From Streptomyces achromogenes (GTDB lineage: Bacteria; Actinomycetota; Actinomycetes; Streptomycetales; Streptomycetaceae): a stretch of DNA of 64,000 bases. The stretch's first letter is position 1. Every line of letters starts with the position of its first letter. Both the position numbers and the translations under genes were made by a program. Positions 1 through 8,457 of the stretch are shown piece after piece. The DNA lies in assembly GCF_030816715.1 (NCBI RefSeq), contig NZ_JAUSYH010000001.1, positions 1,674,001 through 1,738,000 on the forward strand. Direction: 5' to 3'. The notes under the pieces are model-generated. The model did not search any database. It had not been told where the DNA came from and worked only from the letters and a program-made list of their open reading frames with translations.

Positions 1-1
1 G

Positions 2-568
2 GAGCACGTGCGCGAGGCCCTCGTCGGGCGCCTGCGGCTGCTGCCGTACTTCGTGACGCTGGCGCATCAGGCCCGGCGTACGGGTGCTCCGTATGTGCGG
101 CCGGTGTGGTGGGGGTCTCCCCGGAACCGGGCGTTGCGGGACTGCGAGGACGCCTTCCTGCTGGGGGAGAGCCTCCTGGTCGCCCCCGTGCTCGCACCGG
201 GGGTCGACCGGCGGCCGGTGCAGCTGCCGAGGGGGCGCTGGTACGACACGGCGACGGGACGGGCCTACCGGGGACCGGGTCAGGTGGTGGTGGACGCTCC
301 GCTGTCACGTATCCCGGTGCTCGCGCGCGCGGGGGCCGTCGTACCGGTACGGGGGGACGGCGGTGGACTGGAGCTGGAGGTGTGGGCGCCGGCCCGTGGG
401 CGGACGGGCGGCGGCCTGGTGGTGCGGGAGCCGGGCGACGGCCGGCGAGAGCCGGAGATCGAGCGGTATGCCGTCCGCTGGGAGGGTTCCCGGGTGGTCG
501 TCGAGCGGGAGGGCGAGGACGGCGTGCACACACCGTCCTGCCCGGTGCGCGTACGCGGGCTGGGCTGA
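2..568 (+). CDS. Glycoside hydrolase family 31 (alpha-glucosidase/xylosidase type), C-terminal part
   Basis: The reading frame is already open at the left edge, so only the last ~188 residues are visible and the catalytic barrel lies outside the window. The visible part looks like the end of a GH31 barrel followed by the beta-sandwich domains: a segment reading RPVWW, then a conserved Asp/Glu-rich stretch, then LLGESLLVAPVL and LPRGRWYDTATG, which is the usual 'fllG..llvaPV...LP.G.W.D' signature of the family. GH31 enzymes remove alpha-linked glucose or xylose from oligosaccharides. The exact substrate cannot be read from this fragment. It converges on the NUDIX gene with an 18-nt gap. Confidence 0.85.
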   Translation, partial: EHVREALVGRLRLLPYFVTLAHQARRTGAPYVRPVWWGSPRNRALRDCEDAFLLGESLLVAPVLAPGVDRRPVQLPRGRWYDTATGRAYRGPGQVVVDAPLSRIPVLARAGAVVPVRGDGGGLELEVWAPARGRTGGGLVVREPGDGRREPEIERYAVRWEGSRVVVEREGEDGVHTPSCPVRVRGLG

Positions 569-586
569 CGACGGACCGCGCGGGCC

Positions 587-1123
587 TCAGATGTAGCGGC
601 CCTCGAAGAACGCCCGCACGGCGAGCGTGTGCAGCGGGAAGGCCACCTCCTCCGCCCGGCGCAGGAGGTGCCAGCCCTCGGTCTCGTCCGTGGCGGCGGA
701 GGCGGGCAGCCGGTCGGCGGGCCGCTCCGGGAGGAGCCCGAACAGCAGCAGATGGCCGTCGGGAGAGCTCATGGCGTCGGCCAGCCGCACGTCGCGGGGG
801 GCGGCGTCGATGCCGGTCTCCTCTTTGAGCTCGCGCGCGACGGCATGCCGCCAGTCCTCACGGTCGTCGATGAATCCGCCGGGCAGGGCGATGCCTCCGC
901 GCGCGGGATCGATGGTTCGGGTGATGACGACCAGGGCGGTGCCCTTCGCGTCGTACACGGGCTGGAGCGCGACGGCCACCGGCAGCGGGTTGCGGTAGGC
1001 CACGGCGGTGCAGGCCCGGCAGGTGCGGGGCCAGCCGGTGGCACCCTCCCCGTAGGGCGCTCCGCAGCTCGAACAGTGGGAGTCGCGCGCGGAGTTCGAC
1101 GTAGCGTGCAGATTTTCGGACAC
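587..1123 (-). CDS. NUDIX hydrolase with N-terminal zinc ribbon
   Basis: A 178-aa protein. A four-cysteine zinc ribbon (Cys 17, 20, 35, 38) is followed by a complete Nudix box at about residues 83-106 (G-x5-E-x7-REL-x-EETGI), so the metal-binding Glu residues are all present. The family hydrolyses nucleoside diphosphates linked to another moiety; the zinc ribbon recalls NudC-type NADH pyrophosphatases, but the protein is much shorter and the substrate is unknown. The GTG start at 1123 is preferred because the frame further upstream codes for low-complexity Arg/Pro-rich sequence without homology-like character. It is divergent from the DUF35/thiolase-like pair, and a palindrome lies between them. 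Confidence 0.9.
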   Translation of the reverse strand: MSENLHATSNSARDSHCSSCGAPYGEGATGWPRTCRACTAVAYRNPLPVAVALQPVYDAKGTALVVITRTIDPARGGIALPGGFIDDREDWRHAVARELKEETGIDAAPRDVRLADAMSSPDGHLLLFGLLPERPADRLPASAATDETEGWHLLRRAEEVAFPLHTLAVRAFFEGRYI

Positions 1124-1271
1124 GCGGCGGAGCGTATCCGATCTTGCGGAGGGTGGGGTACGGGGGCGGTCGGGCGCCGGGAACCCGTGAGGACCGCGGC
1201 GGGGGAGCCGAGCCCCGCGAAGTCCGCGTCCTGCCTTGTCCCTGCCCAATCGCGGGTGGGCGTGGCACAAT

Positions 1272-1286
1272 CTGACGTTCCGTCAG
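1272..1286. promoter_or_regulatory. Perfect inverted repeat CTGACG-TTC-CGTCAG, probable operator
   Basis: Six-base arms separated by three bases form an exact dyad 22 nt upstream of the TTG start of the DUF35 gene, between divergent genes. Its size and position fit a dimeric repressor site of TetR type, a class that often controls acyl-CoA metabolism genes. No regulator gene is adjacent, so the binding protein is unknown. Confidence 0.55.
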
Positions 1287-1307
1287 TTCCGTGTCCGGGA
1301 GGCATTC

Positions 1308-1754
1308 TTGTCACGTACACGCACGCCCGTGGTCGCCGGGTGGTTCACCGGAGAGGGAGACGGCTTCCGGCTGCTCGGGACGCGCTGTGCGGCGTGCCGG
1401 TCGGTCTTCTTCCCCCGGGAGGACACGTACTGCCGCAACCCGGGCTGTTCGGGCGGCGACCTGGAAGAGGTCCCGCTGTCGCGGCGCGGACGTGTCTGGT
1501 CGTACACGGACAGCCGGTACCGGCCTCCGTCACCGTATGTGACCGATCCGGAACTTCCGTGGGAGCCCTACGCGTTGATCGCTGTGGAGCTGGAGTCCGA
1601 GCGGATCGTGGTGCTGGGACAGGCGGTTCCCGGGATCACCGTCGCCGATCTGACGGTGGGCATGGAGGTGGAGGTCGTCCCGGGTGTGCTCGACGAGGAC
1701 ACGGGGACGACCTGGACGACCTGGTGGTGGCGGCCTGCGGGGGTGGCGCGATGA
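1308..1754 (+). CDS. DUF35 zinc-ribbon/OB-fold protein, partner of the thiolase-like protein
   Basis: A 148-aa protein with four zinc-ribbon cysteines (27, 30, 42, 47) followed by a beta-rich OB-fold segment. The TTG start at 1308 is chosen because GGGAGG sits 5 nt upstream; the frame is open further upstream but has no ribosome binding site. The stop overlaps the start of the next gene (ATGA), implying coupled translation at fixed stoichiometry. In actinobacteria DUF35 proteins bind thiolase-like lipid-transfer proteins; the ChsH2 DUF35 domain with Ltp2 forms a steroid side-chain retro-aldolase. A similar acyl-CoA-binding or scaffold role is inferred here. Confidence 0.88.
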   Translation: MSRTRTPVVAGWFTGEGDGFRLLGTRCAACRSVFFPREDTYCRNPGCSGGDLEEVPLSRRGRVWSYTDSRYRPPSPYVTDPELPWEPYALIAVELESERIVVLGQAVPGITVADLTVGMEVEVVPGVLDEDTGTTWTTWWWRPAGVAR

Positions 1755-2941
1755 CGGCGGACGTGGCGGTGCTGGGCGCGGGGATGCATCCGTGGGGGAA
1801 GTGGGGGCGCGGCTTCGTCGAGTACGGCGTGCAGGCGGCGCGTGCGGCCCTCGCGGACGCGGAGGTGGACTGGCCGGAGATCGGCTCGATCGTGGGCGCG
1901 GACACGGTCCGGGGCGGATATCCGGGCTATGTGGCCGGGGCCACCTTCGCCAAGGCCCTGGGGTGGCAGGGGGCCAAGGTCACCAGTGTGTACGCGGCGT
2001 GCGCGTCGGGGGCCCAGGCGATCGACACGGCGCGGGCGCAGATCCTCGCCGGGATGGCGGACGTGGTGCTCGTGGTGGGCGCCGACGCCGCGCCCAAGGG
2101 ATTCTTCCGGCCTGTGGGAGGCGACCGTCAGGACGACCCTGACTGGCTGCGGTTCCGTGTGCTCGGCGCGACCAACCCGGCGTACTTCGGGCTGTACGCG
2201 CGTCGGCGGATGGCGGTGCACGGGGACACCCTCGAGGACTTCGCGCAGGTCAAGGTGAAGAACGCGGCTGTGGGGGCGTTGAATCCGAACGCGCGCTACC
2301 GAAAGCGGGTCACGGCCGAGGAGGTCGCCGCGTCCGCGGTGGTCTGCGATCCGTTGCGGTTGCTGGACATCTGCGCGACCTCGGACGGCGGGGCCGCGCT
2401 GGTGCTGTCCAGCATGGAGTTCGCCCGGCGGCGGGGTGTCGCCGACCCGGTGCGGATCAGGGCCGTGTCCACGGTGACGCCCCGGTACCCCCACACCGTG
2501 CTGGACCTGCCGGACATCGCGACCGACTCGGCGGCGGGGGCCGAGCCGGCCGGTGAGCCCTTCCGGGCGTCGATCGCCCGAGCCGCTTACGAGGAGGCGG
2601 GCATCGGCCCTGAGGACCTGTCGCTCGCCGAGGTCTACGACCTCTCCACCGCCCTGGAGTTGCAGTGGTACGAGGATCTGGGGCTGTGCGGCGGCGGTGA
2701 GGCCGCGAAGCTGCTCCGGGAGGGCGCGACCTCGCCGGGCGGGCGGATACCGGTGAACATGAGCGGTGGGCTGGCCTCCTTCGGGGAAGCGGTGCCGGCG
2801 CAGGCGATCGCCCAGGTGTGCGAGGTGACGCGGCAGTTGCGGGGGCAGGCGGGCGATCGTCAGGTCGTGGGCGCCCGTGTCGCCCTCACCGCGAACCAGG
2901 GGCTGTTCGGTCACGGTTCGGCGGTGGTCGCGGTGCGGTGA
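1751..2941 (+). CDS. Thiolase-superfamily lipid-transfer protein (Ltp/SCP-x type), possible aldolase
   Basis: A 396-aa thiolase-fold protein. The nucleophile region YAACASGAQA is present (Cys84). Other thiolase signatures are altered: the usual His of the H-D-x-F motif is Tyr296 (VYDLST), and the GHP motif near the C-terminus reads FGEA (Glu346 where His is expected). This pattern resembles the Ltp2-type retro-aldolases rather than true thiolases. It starts inside the stop of the DUF35 gene, the same pairing as ChsH2/Ltp2. The likely role is C-C bond cleavage or formation on an acyl-CoA in lipid, steroid-like or branched-chain catabolism; the substrate is unknown. The longer frame upstream of 1751 runs antisense through the NUDIX gene and is not real. 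Confidence 0.85.
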   Translation: MTADVAVLGAGMHPWGKWGRGFVEYGVQAARAALADAEVDWPEIGSIVGADTVRGGYPGYVAGATFAKALGWQGAKVTSVYAACASGAQAIDTARAQILAGMADVVLVVGADAAPKGFFRPVGGDRQDDPDWLRFRVLGATNPAYFGLYARRRMAVHGDTLEDFAQVKVKNAAVGALNPNARYRKRVTAEEVAASAVVCDPLRLLDICATSDGGAALVLSSMEFARRRGVADPVRIRAVSTVTPRYPHTVLDLPDIATDSAAGAEPAGEPFRASIARAAYEEAGIGPEDLSLAEVYDLSTALELQWYEDLGLCGGGEAAKLLREGATSPGGRIPVNMSGGLASFGEAVPAQAIAQVCEVTRQLRGQAGDRQVVGARVALTANQGLFGHGSAVVAVR

Positions 2942-2968
2942 GGGGCGGTCGTGAGCCGGGGCCCGCTC

Positions 2969-3574
2969 TCAGGTGGTGACGGTCTGGCGGTGTTCGGCGC
3001 CGAAGTCCATGGCGTGCTGGACGACGCCGACCAGGACGTCGCGGACCGACCTGCGGTCGCGGGCGTCGCACAGCACCACGGGCACACCGTCGTCGAGGTC
3101 GAGGGCCCCACGCACGTCCTGCTCCGGGTAACGGGCGGAGCCCTCGAAGCAGTTGACGGCGACGAGGAAGGGAATGGAGCGCCGCTCGAAGTAGTCCACG
3201 GCGGCGAAGCAGTCCCCCAGCCGGCGGGTGTCGGCGAGCACGACGGCTCCCAGGGCCCCCTCGGACAGCTCGTCCCACATGAACCAGAAGCGCTCCTGGC
3301 CGGGTGTCCCGAACAGGTAGAGCACCAGGTCCTCGCGCAGCGTGATGCGCCCGAAGTCCATGGCCACCGTGGTCGTGTGCTTCCCCTCGACGCCGGTGGT
3401 GTCGTCGACCGGACGGCCCGCCTCGGTGAGGTACTCCTCCGTGCGCAGCGGTTTGATCTCGCTGACGGCACCGACGAGGGTGGTCTTGCCCACGCCGAAA
3501 CCACCCGCCACCAGGATCTTGAGCGTGACGGGCTCGACGGGCGGCTTGCCGCGCTCAGAACGCCCGAAGATCAT
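2969..3574 (-). CDS. cvnD: Conservon GTPase-like protein CvnD
   Basis: A 201-aa P-loop GTPase-like protein, last gene of the conservon operon. The P-loop GGFGVGKTT lies at residues 23-31, a switch-like DTTGVE follows, and the G3 region reads FGTPGQERF, typical of the MglA/CvnD branch. The canonical NKxD is not obvious; VNCF is found at the equivalent place. The ATG start has AGGAG upstream. CvnA-D proteins assemble at the membrane into a heterocomplex compared with eukaryotic G-protein-coupled signalling, and in S. coelicolor different conservons affect development and antibiotic production. The gap to cvnC (about 108 nt) is longer than usual for this operon. Confidence 0.95.
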   Translation of the reverse strand: MIFGRSERGKPPVEPVTLKILVAGGFGVGKTTLVGAVSEIKPLRTEEYLTEAGRPVDDTTGVEGKHTTTVAMDFGRITLREDLVLYLFGTPGQERFWFMWDELSEGALGAVVLADTRRLGDCFAAVDYFERRSIPFLVAVNCFEGSARYPEQDVRGALDLDDGVPVVLCDARDRRSVRDVLVGVVQHAMDFGAEHRQTVTT

Positions 3575-3682
3575 CGGTTGCTTCTCCTGCTCGGTGGCTT
3601 GACTGGGGGGTGTTCCGCCGCGGGCCCCGGCCCGCGGCCGCCGGCCGGTCACGTCGTCGTCCGCGTTCCACTTCGGTGGTGC

Positions 3683-4078
3683 TCACAGCGCCCGGAGGCC
3701 GTTGATCACGTCGCGCAGAATACTCTCGTCCGGCAGTTCGGCCGGGGGCACCGGCCGGTTCACGTGGACGAACTCGGCGTCCACGAGGTCGCCGACGAGA
3801 ACCCGCACCACGCCGATGGGCAGATTGAGTTCGGCGGCCAGTTCGGCGACCGACTGGGGCGCCTCCCTGCACAGGTCCACGATGTCCACGTGCTCGGGGG
3901 ACAGTGAGGAGTCCGCGTCCGGATCGTCGGCGTGGGGCTCGACGACGACGAGCGCGATCAGGTCGAGGCGGTGCTGGACCGCACTGGTGGTGCGGCCGCG
4001 CGTCATGGCGTACGGACGGACGACCGGTCCGGCCTCGTCGTCGAACCAGTGACTTCTTCCCTGACCCTCTGTGCTCAT
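3683..4078 (-). CDS. cvnC: Conservon DUF742 protein CvnC
   Basis: A 131-aa DUF742 protein. It carries the typical N-terminal VRPYAMTRGRT stretch and a C-terminal winged-helix-like part (SVAELAAELNLPIGVVRVLV, then 'DLVDAEFVHV'). CvnC is the third member of the CvnABCD complex and lies between the roadblock protein and the GTPase in the standard order. Its biochemical role is not established; a helix-turn-helix-like protein or DNA contact has been considered for the family. Only 9 nt separate it from cvnB, consistent with one transcript. Confidence 0.94.
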   Translation of the reverse strand: MSTEGQGRSHWFDDEAGPVVRPYAMTRGRTTSAVQHRLDLIALVVVEPHADDPDADSSLSPEHVDIVDLCREAPQSVAELAAELNLPIGVVRVLVGDLVDAEFVHVNRPVPPAELPDESILRDVINGLRAL

Positions 4079-4087
4079 GCCGTCTCA

Positions 4088-4519
4088 CTACCCGCCGGAG
4101 GGCAGATCGGTGCGCGGAGTGGTGGCCAGATGTACGCCGACCCGCTTGACCAGCAGCGTCATCTCGTACGCCACGAGGCCCACGTCCGAGTCGGCGTCCG
4201 AGAGGACGGCGAGGCAACTGCCGTCACCGGCCGCCGTGACGAACAGGAAGGCGTCGTCGAGTTCGACGACGGTCTGGCGGACGCTGCCGGCCTCGAAGTG
4301 GCGGCCCACGCCCTTGGCGAGGCTGTGGAATCCGGAGGCGACGGCGGCCAGGTGTTCGCCGTCCTCCCGCGTCAGGTCCTTGGACACCCCTGTCGCCAGG
4401 CCGTCGCCGGAGAGGACGACTGCCTTGCGGATGCCGGCGACCCGGTCGACGAGCTCGTCGAGGAGCCAGTTCAGCTCGCCGTTGTGGGTGGTGTGGTCGG
4501 TCGCCTTCGGTGCGGTCAT
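4088..4519 (-). CDS. cvnB: Conservon roadblock/LC7 protein CvnB
   Basis: A 143-aa roadblock/LC7-fold protein (MglB-like), with the conserved WLLDELVDRVAGI start of the domain and the AVVLSGDGL segment. In conservons CvnB is thought to bridge the sensor kinase-like CvnA and the GTPase CvnD, probably regulating nucleotide state as MglB does for MglA. Its ATG overlaps the cvnA stop codon (ATGA), so translation is coupled to the sensor gene. Confidence 0.95.
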   Translation of the reverse strand: MTAPKATDHTTHNGELNWLLDELVDRVAGIRKAVVLSGDGLATGVSKDLTREDGEHLAAVASGFHSLAKGVGRHFEAGSVRQTVVELDDAFLFVTAAGDGSCLAVLSDADSDVGLVAYEMTLLVKRVGVHLATTPRTDLPSGG

Positions 4520-7377
4520 CGACCGTCCCCCTTTGTCGTTCCTCGTGGTGCTGTGCCGCTGTGGGCGTCGTCGCCCGCGGCGTTCTCTACGCGGCCGCGC
4601 TGCCAGCCGCGCTGGAGCGAGGCCATGCGGCTGCGGACCTCGTCGGCGTCGCGGTCGGCGGGATCCGCCGGCTTCGGCGCCTGGGGAGCCTGGCCCTGCC
4701 TCAGCTGCGGCGCCAGGTTCGCCTGCCGCACGCGTCGGGGCAGTGCTCCGGTCCCTGAGGCGCCGGTGGCGCCCGTCGGCGCAGCGGCCGGTTCCGTGCT
4801 TCCGGCGACGCCGTCGGGGCCGCCTTCGGACGCCGACGGCTGACGGACACGGCGCGGAAGCAGCGGCGGCGGGGAAGACTGGGCCGGACCACGGCCCGGA
4901 TGCTCCGGCAGGGCGGGACGCTCGGGCGCGCCGCCGTTGCGGGGTATCTGGGCCGTCGTGCCGCGGCGGCGCGACGGCAGGGGTGCCGGACCCTCGTCCA
5001 CCGGGCGGCGGGAGCCTTGCCGAACCGGGGTCTCCGCGTCGGTGTCGGCACGCAGCGGCCGCGGTTCCGGCACCGGACGGCCGTGCGAGCTGACCAGCTT
5101 GGGCGTCCGGCGACCGGGCAGCAGCGGGACCGGCGCGGCGGGGTCGTCGGCGGGCTTCGCCGGGTCGCCGAGACCGCCGGCCGGTGCGCGGGAGTGGTCG
5201 ACGGCGTGGGCCGCGGGGTCGTCGTCGCGGGTGAGGGAGCGGCGTGGGCGGAACAACCCGCCGTGGTCGTCGTCCTCGTCGTCCAGGGCGGCGGGGAAGC
5301 CGCCGAGGGCGTTCAGGTCGACCGGCGCCTCCAGTTCGACGGGGCCGTCGAGCATGGAGACCGGCATGCCGGGGAGCTGCGCCGCGGCCGGGGACAAGGC
5401 GGGCCTGCGGGACTCGGCCGGCTCTGCCTCCTTCGGGGGCCGGGGGCGGTCGAGCCGGAACCCGATGCCGTTGGTGTCGGGGACGTCGTCGGTCAGCAGG
5501 GCGTCGGGGATGAAGACGACGGCGGTCGTACCGCCGTACGGCGAGGGCTGCAGGGAGACGCGGACGTTCTGCCGTTGGGCGAGGCGGCTGACCACGAACA
5601 GTCCGAGGCGGTCGGTGTCGGACAGTTCGAACTCGGGTGTCTCGGCGAGCCGGAGGTTCGCCTCCAGAAGCGCTTCGGGCGCCATGCCGAGACCACGGTC
5701 GTGGATCTCGAGGGTGAAGCCGTTGGCGACCCGGTCGCCGAACACCTGGACGGCGGTGTGCGGCGGGGAGAACACCGTGGCGTTCTCCAGGAGTTCGGCC
5801 ACCAGGTGCGTGAGGTCGGCGACGGCGGGGCCGGTCGCGGCGAGCCGTGGCAGGCGGCGGACCTCGATGCGTTCGTAGTCCTCGACCTCGGCGACCGCGG
5901 CGCGCACGATGTCCATGAGCTGGACGGGCTTGCGCCACTGCCGGGAGGGGGCTGCGCCGGAGAGGATGACCAGGCCCTCGGCGTGCCGGCGCATGCGGGT
6001 GGTGAGGTGGTCGAGGCGGAAGAGGTCGGCGAGCTCCTCCGTGTCCTCGGTGCGGCGCTCCATGGTGTCGAGCAGGGTGAGCTGCTTGTGCAGCAGTACC
6101 TGGCTGCGACGGGCGAGGTTGACGAACACCTCGGAGACCCCGGAGCGCAGTTCGGCCTGTTTGACGGCGGCCTCGACCGCGGCGCGCTGCAGGGTGTTGA
6201 GGGCCTGGCCGACCTCGCCCATCTCGTTCTTGTCGTACTCCAGCCGCGGCACCTCGGTCTCGACGTCGACCTGTTCGCCCGCCGACAGACGGCGCATCAC
6301 GCTGGGCAGTCGCACACCGGACGCCTCGTGGGCGTCCAGTCGCAGCTGACGCAGGTCGCGGATGAGGCCGCGGCCGATGCGCACGGACAGGACGAGGGAG
6401 ACGAGCAGGGCGATCAGCCCGAAGACGCCCGCGACGACCGCCTTGACGATGACCTCGATCGCCACCGGCCGAACACGGTCCTGGTAGCGGTCGTTGGCCT
6501 GCTCGTCCAGGGCGCCGAGTTCGGCGAGGACGTTTCCGGCCGCGGTGTCCCAGTTCCGGGCGCTGACCCCGCGGGGCAGGTCGTCGGACGTGCCGCCGAT
6601 GACGGCCTGTTCGGCCGCGCGCAGCGTGGCGGTGGTGGCGTTCTTCCAGAAGCTCTCGTAGCGCTGGCGCTCCGCGGCGGGCAGTTGGGCGAGGCTGATC
6701 TCGTAGAGCACCTCGCGCTGGGCCACGAGGTCGGAGACCTCACGGGTCTCCTCGCGGCGGAGCCGGCCCACCACCAGGGCGGAGCCGAGCAGCGCGTCCT
6801 CCCGGGAGAGCAGTTCACGCGCGCGGGCGACACTGACGAGGGCCCGGTACTGCTTGTCCATCTCCACGCTGTCGACCACGTCCAGCTTGGACAGCAGGGT
6901 GTAACACGGGTCGATCAGCTGGGTGTAGAGGTTCAGCGCCTGGTTCCGGCTGACGGTGCGTTCCTCGACGCTCCGGCGCAGCGAGTCGATGCCGTCGAAC
7001 CCGTCCAGCACCACGGTGAGGCCCTCGGCGTCGTCCTGGTCCAGGACGTCGCGCACGTCGGGGTCCTGCGCGTTGCTGCGGATCTCGGCGAGCGCCTCGT
7101 CGGTGGAGGTCCGGGTACGGCGCAGCGCGGTCAGCGCGTCGGAGGCGCGGGGGTCGGCGAGGTAGACGAGGGTCTGCCGGCGTTCCTGCTGGACGACCCG
7201 GACGGTGTCCTCGAGGGGGTAACCGACTTTCTCCACGACGGCCGACACGGTGAACAGCCGACTCGCCTCGCGGCCTGTGAGTACCGTGGCGAAGCCCCAG
7301 ACGGCGGTCAGGGACACCAGCGGCACGAGAAGCAGCGCCACGATCTTCCGGCGGATCGACTTCCCGCGAAAGCGCAT
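4516..7377 (-). CDS. cvnA: Conservon sensor histidine-kinase-like protein CvnA
   Basis: A 953-aa membrane sensor. A short cytoplasmic N-terminus (MRFRGKSIRRK) leads into TM1, then a long extracytoplasmic region of the nitrate/nitrite-sensor (NIT) type, TM2 (VIVKAVVAGVFGLIALLVSL), HAMP, and a GHKL ATPase domain with N-box LVAELLENATVFSPP near residue 530 and G-boxes HDRGLGM and DRLGLFVVSRLA. From about residue 660 to the end it is Pro/Arg/Glu-rich and disordered-looking, a usual feature of CvnA. The start at 7377 matches the typical family N-terminus and has GGGGGAGG just upstream; two further upstream starts lack a binding site. It heads cvnABCD. Confidence 0.94.
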   Translation of the reverse strand: MRFRGKSIRRKIVALLLVPLVSLTAVWGFATVLTGREASRLFTVSAVVEKVGYPLEDTVRVVQQERRQTLVYLADPRASDALTALRRTRTSTDEALAEIRSNAQDPDVRDVLDQDDAEGLTVVLDGFDGIDSLRRSVEERTVSRNQALNLYTQLIDPCYTLLSKLDVVDSVEMDKQYRALVSVARARELLSREDALLGSALVVGRLRREETREVSDLVAQREVLYEISLAQLPAAERQRYESFWKNATTATLRAAEQAVIGGTSDDLPRGVSARNWDTAAGNVLAELGALDEQANDRYQDRVRPVAIEVIVKAVVAGVFGLIALLVSLVLSVRIGRGLIRDLRQLRLDAHEASGVRLPSVMRRLSAGEQVDVETEVPRLEYDKNEMGEVGQALNTLQRAAVEAAVKQAELRSGVSEVFVNLARRSQVLLHKQLTLLDTMERRTEDTEELADLFRLDHLTTRMRRHAEGLVILSGAAPSRQWRKPVQLMDIVRAAVAEVEDYERIEVRRLPRLAATGPAVADLTHLVAELLENATVFSPPHTAVQVFGDRVANGFTLEIHDRGLGMAPEALLEANLRLAETPEFELSDTDRLGLFVVSRLAQRQNVRVSLQPSPYGGTTAVVFIPDALLTDDVPDTNGIGFRLDRPRPPKEAEPAESRRPALSPAAAQLPGMPVSMLDGPVELEAPVDLNALGGFPAALDDEDDDHGGLFRPRRSLTRDDDPAAHAVDHSRAPAGGLGDPAKPADDPAAPVPLLPGRRTPKLVSSHGRPVPEPRPLRADTDAETPVRQGSRRPVDEGPAPLPSRRRGTTAQIPRNGGAPERPALPEHPGRGPAQSSPPPLLPRRVRQPSASEGGPDGVAGSTEPAAAPTGATGASGTGALPRRVRQANLAPQLRQGQAPQAPKPADPADRDADEVRSRMASLQRGWQRGRVENAAGDDAHSGTAPRGTTKGDGR

Positions 7378-7797
7378 GGCCTCCCCCAGCTCGAACCCCC
7401 ACCGGTCGGGGGTACGCATGTGCGTCAACAAACGGCGAGAGCCTACTACCGACACACAGTTAACTCGAAGAGCCGTCCGGAACCTGAACTTCCGCACCGA
7501 GGGCGAGACATGGCGTGTTGTCCGAAAATTACGGGAGATGACATCCCCGGAAAAGGCCTGTCGAGCCCGGACGGATCCGGTCGACTCCGCACACTAGTTG
7601 GCCAGAATTTTTCGCAACGAGGGAACAATCAGGGCACGTCGATCGTCCTTCTCCATGGGAGCTGGGGGCGGAATCGGCCACACGAGCCGTGGGCCGCACC
7701 TGGGCGGCGTAATTCAGCGCAAGCCGGGCAGCCACTGGGGAGCCGGGTCTTCGACTCGGAGGCGAGCGGTCTGCTGGCGGTGGGGAGTGACACGGTG
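7378..7797. other. Divergent promoter region between cvnA and the membrane protein
   Basis: This 420-nt gap separates divergent genes and must hold both promoters. It is clearly more AT-rich than its surroundings around 7520-7640 (for example the GAATTTTTCGCAACG segment), as expected for promoters. I could not assign convincing -10/-35 boxes, and no coding frame in it looks protein-like. Confidence 0.5.
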
Positions 7798-8397
7798 ATG
7801 GGCACGGCGGAGCGGCGTGAGGCGTCCGAGGACGGTGCGGCGGCGGGCGGTACGGCGCTGCGGGACCCCGTGGCACCGGAGGACGACAGCCCGAACAGGC
7901 AGGTGCGTACGGAGCGCGCGGCGAGCGCGGGCGGGTCGGCAGACCGGGGCGGGCGGGCGGCCGCCGGCGCCGGGGCGGACTCCACTGCGCGACAAGCGCG
8001 GGTCGCCTACCGGCCGTTGTGGGTGGAGGAGCCGGCGAAACGGCGCCGCATGCCCGACCCGGTGCGTACGGCGGCCGTGCGCGCGGTGCTCGTCATCGCC
8101 GTGACGCTGATTCAGGCGATGGTCGCCTTCCTGTGCACGCTGGCCGGGTCCTGGCTGGCCTTCCCCATGGTGATCAGCAGTGTGGTCAGCACGGTGCTGG
8201 CCACCTGGGGCGCGCTCGACGTCTGGGTGACCCGGCAGGTGTGGAACCAGCGCAACGGTGTGGTGTCGACGCCGAGCAGCACCGCGCGTGCCCTGCGACG
8301 CGAGCAGCGCAGGGCACGGCGACAGGAACGGACCGCGCAGCGGGCGCAGGAGCGGATACACCGGCAGAGCGGCGCCGGACAGCTGTCTCACCCCTGA
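7798..8397 (+). CDS. Uncharacterised two-TM membrane protein
   Basis: A 199-aa protein. The first ~85 residues are polar and low-complexity (Ala/Gly/Glu/Arg-rich). Two hydrophobic segments follow (AVRAVLVIAVTLIQAMVAFLCTLAGSW is the first, read in two blocks; FPMVISSVVSTVLATWGAL is the second). The C-terminus is a basic Arg/Gln-rich tail, probably helical. An ATG at 7798 or a GTG at 7795 could start it; GGGGAG lies upstream. It is divergent from the conservon and convergent with the SMC operon. I do not recognise a family; similar short membrane proteins beside conservons are seen in Streptomyces, so a link to Cvn signalling is possible but only by position. Confidence 0.7.
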   Translation: MGTAERREASEDGAAAGGTALRDPVAPEDDSPNRQVRTERAASAGGSADRGGRAAAGAGADSTARQARVAYRPLWVEEPAKRRRMPDPVRTAAVRAVLVIAVTLIQAMVAFLCTLAGSWLAFPMVISSVVSTVLATWGALDVWVTRQVWNQRNGVVSTPSSTARALRREQRRARRQERTAQRAQERIHRQSGAGQLSHP

Positions 8398-8457
8398 TGC
8401 CGCAGGCCCTTCTCCGGGGAGAGCAAGCCTGCGGATCTCCTTGAGCCGTACGGCTGG

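Noticed and set aside
629..1750. Long N-terminal extension of the thiolase-like protein (770-aa frame)
   Set aside because: The extension runs antisense through the NUDIX gene and has no domain-like sequence; the ATG at 1751 overlaps the DUF35 stop as in an operon.
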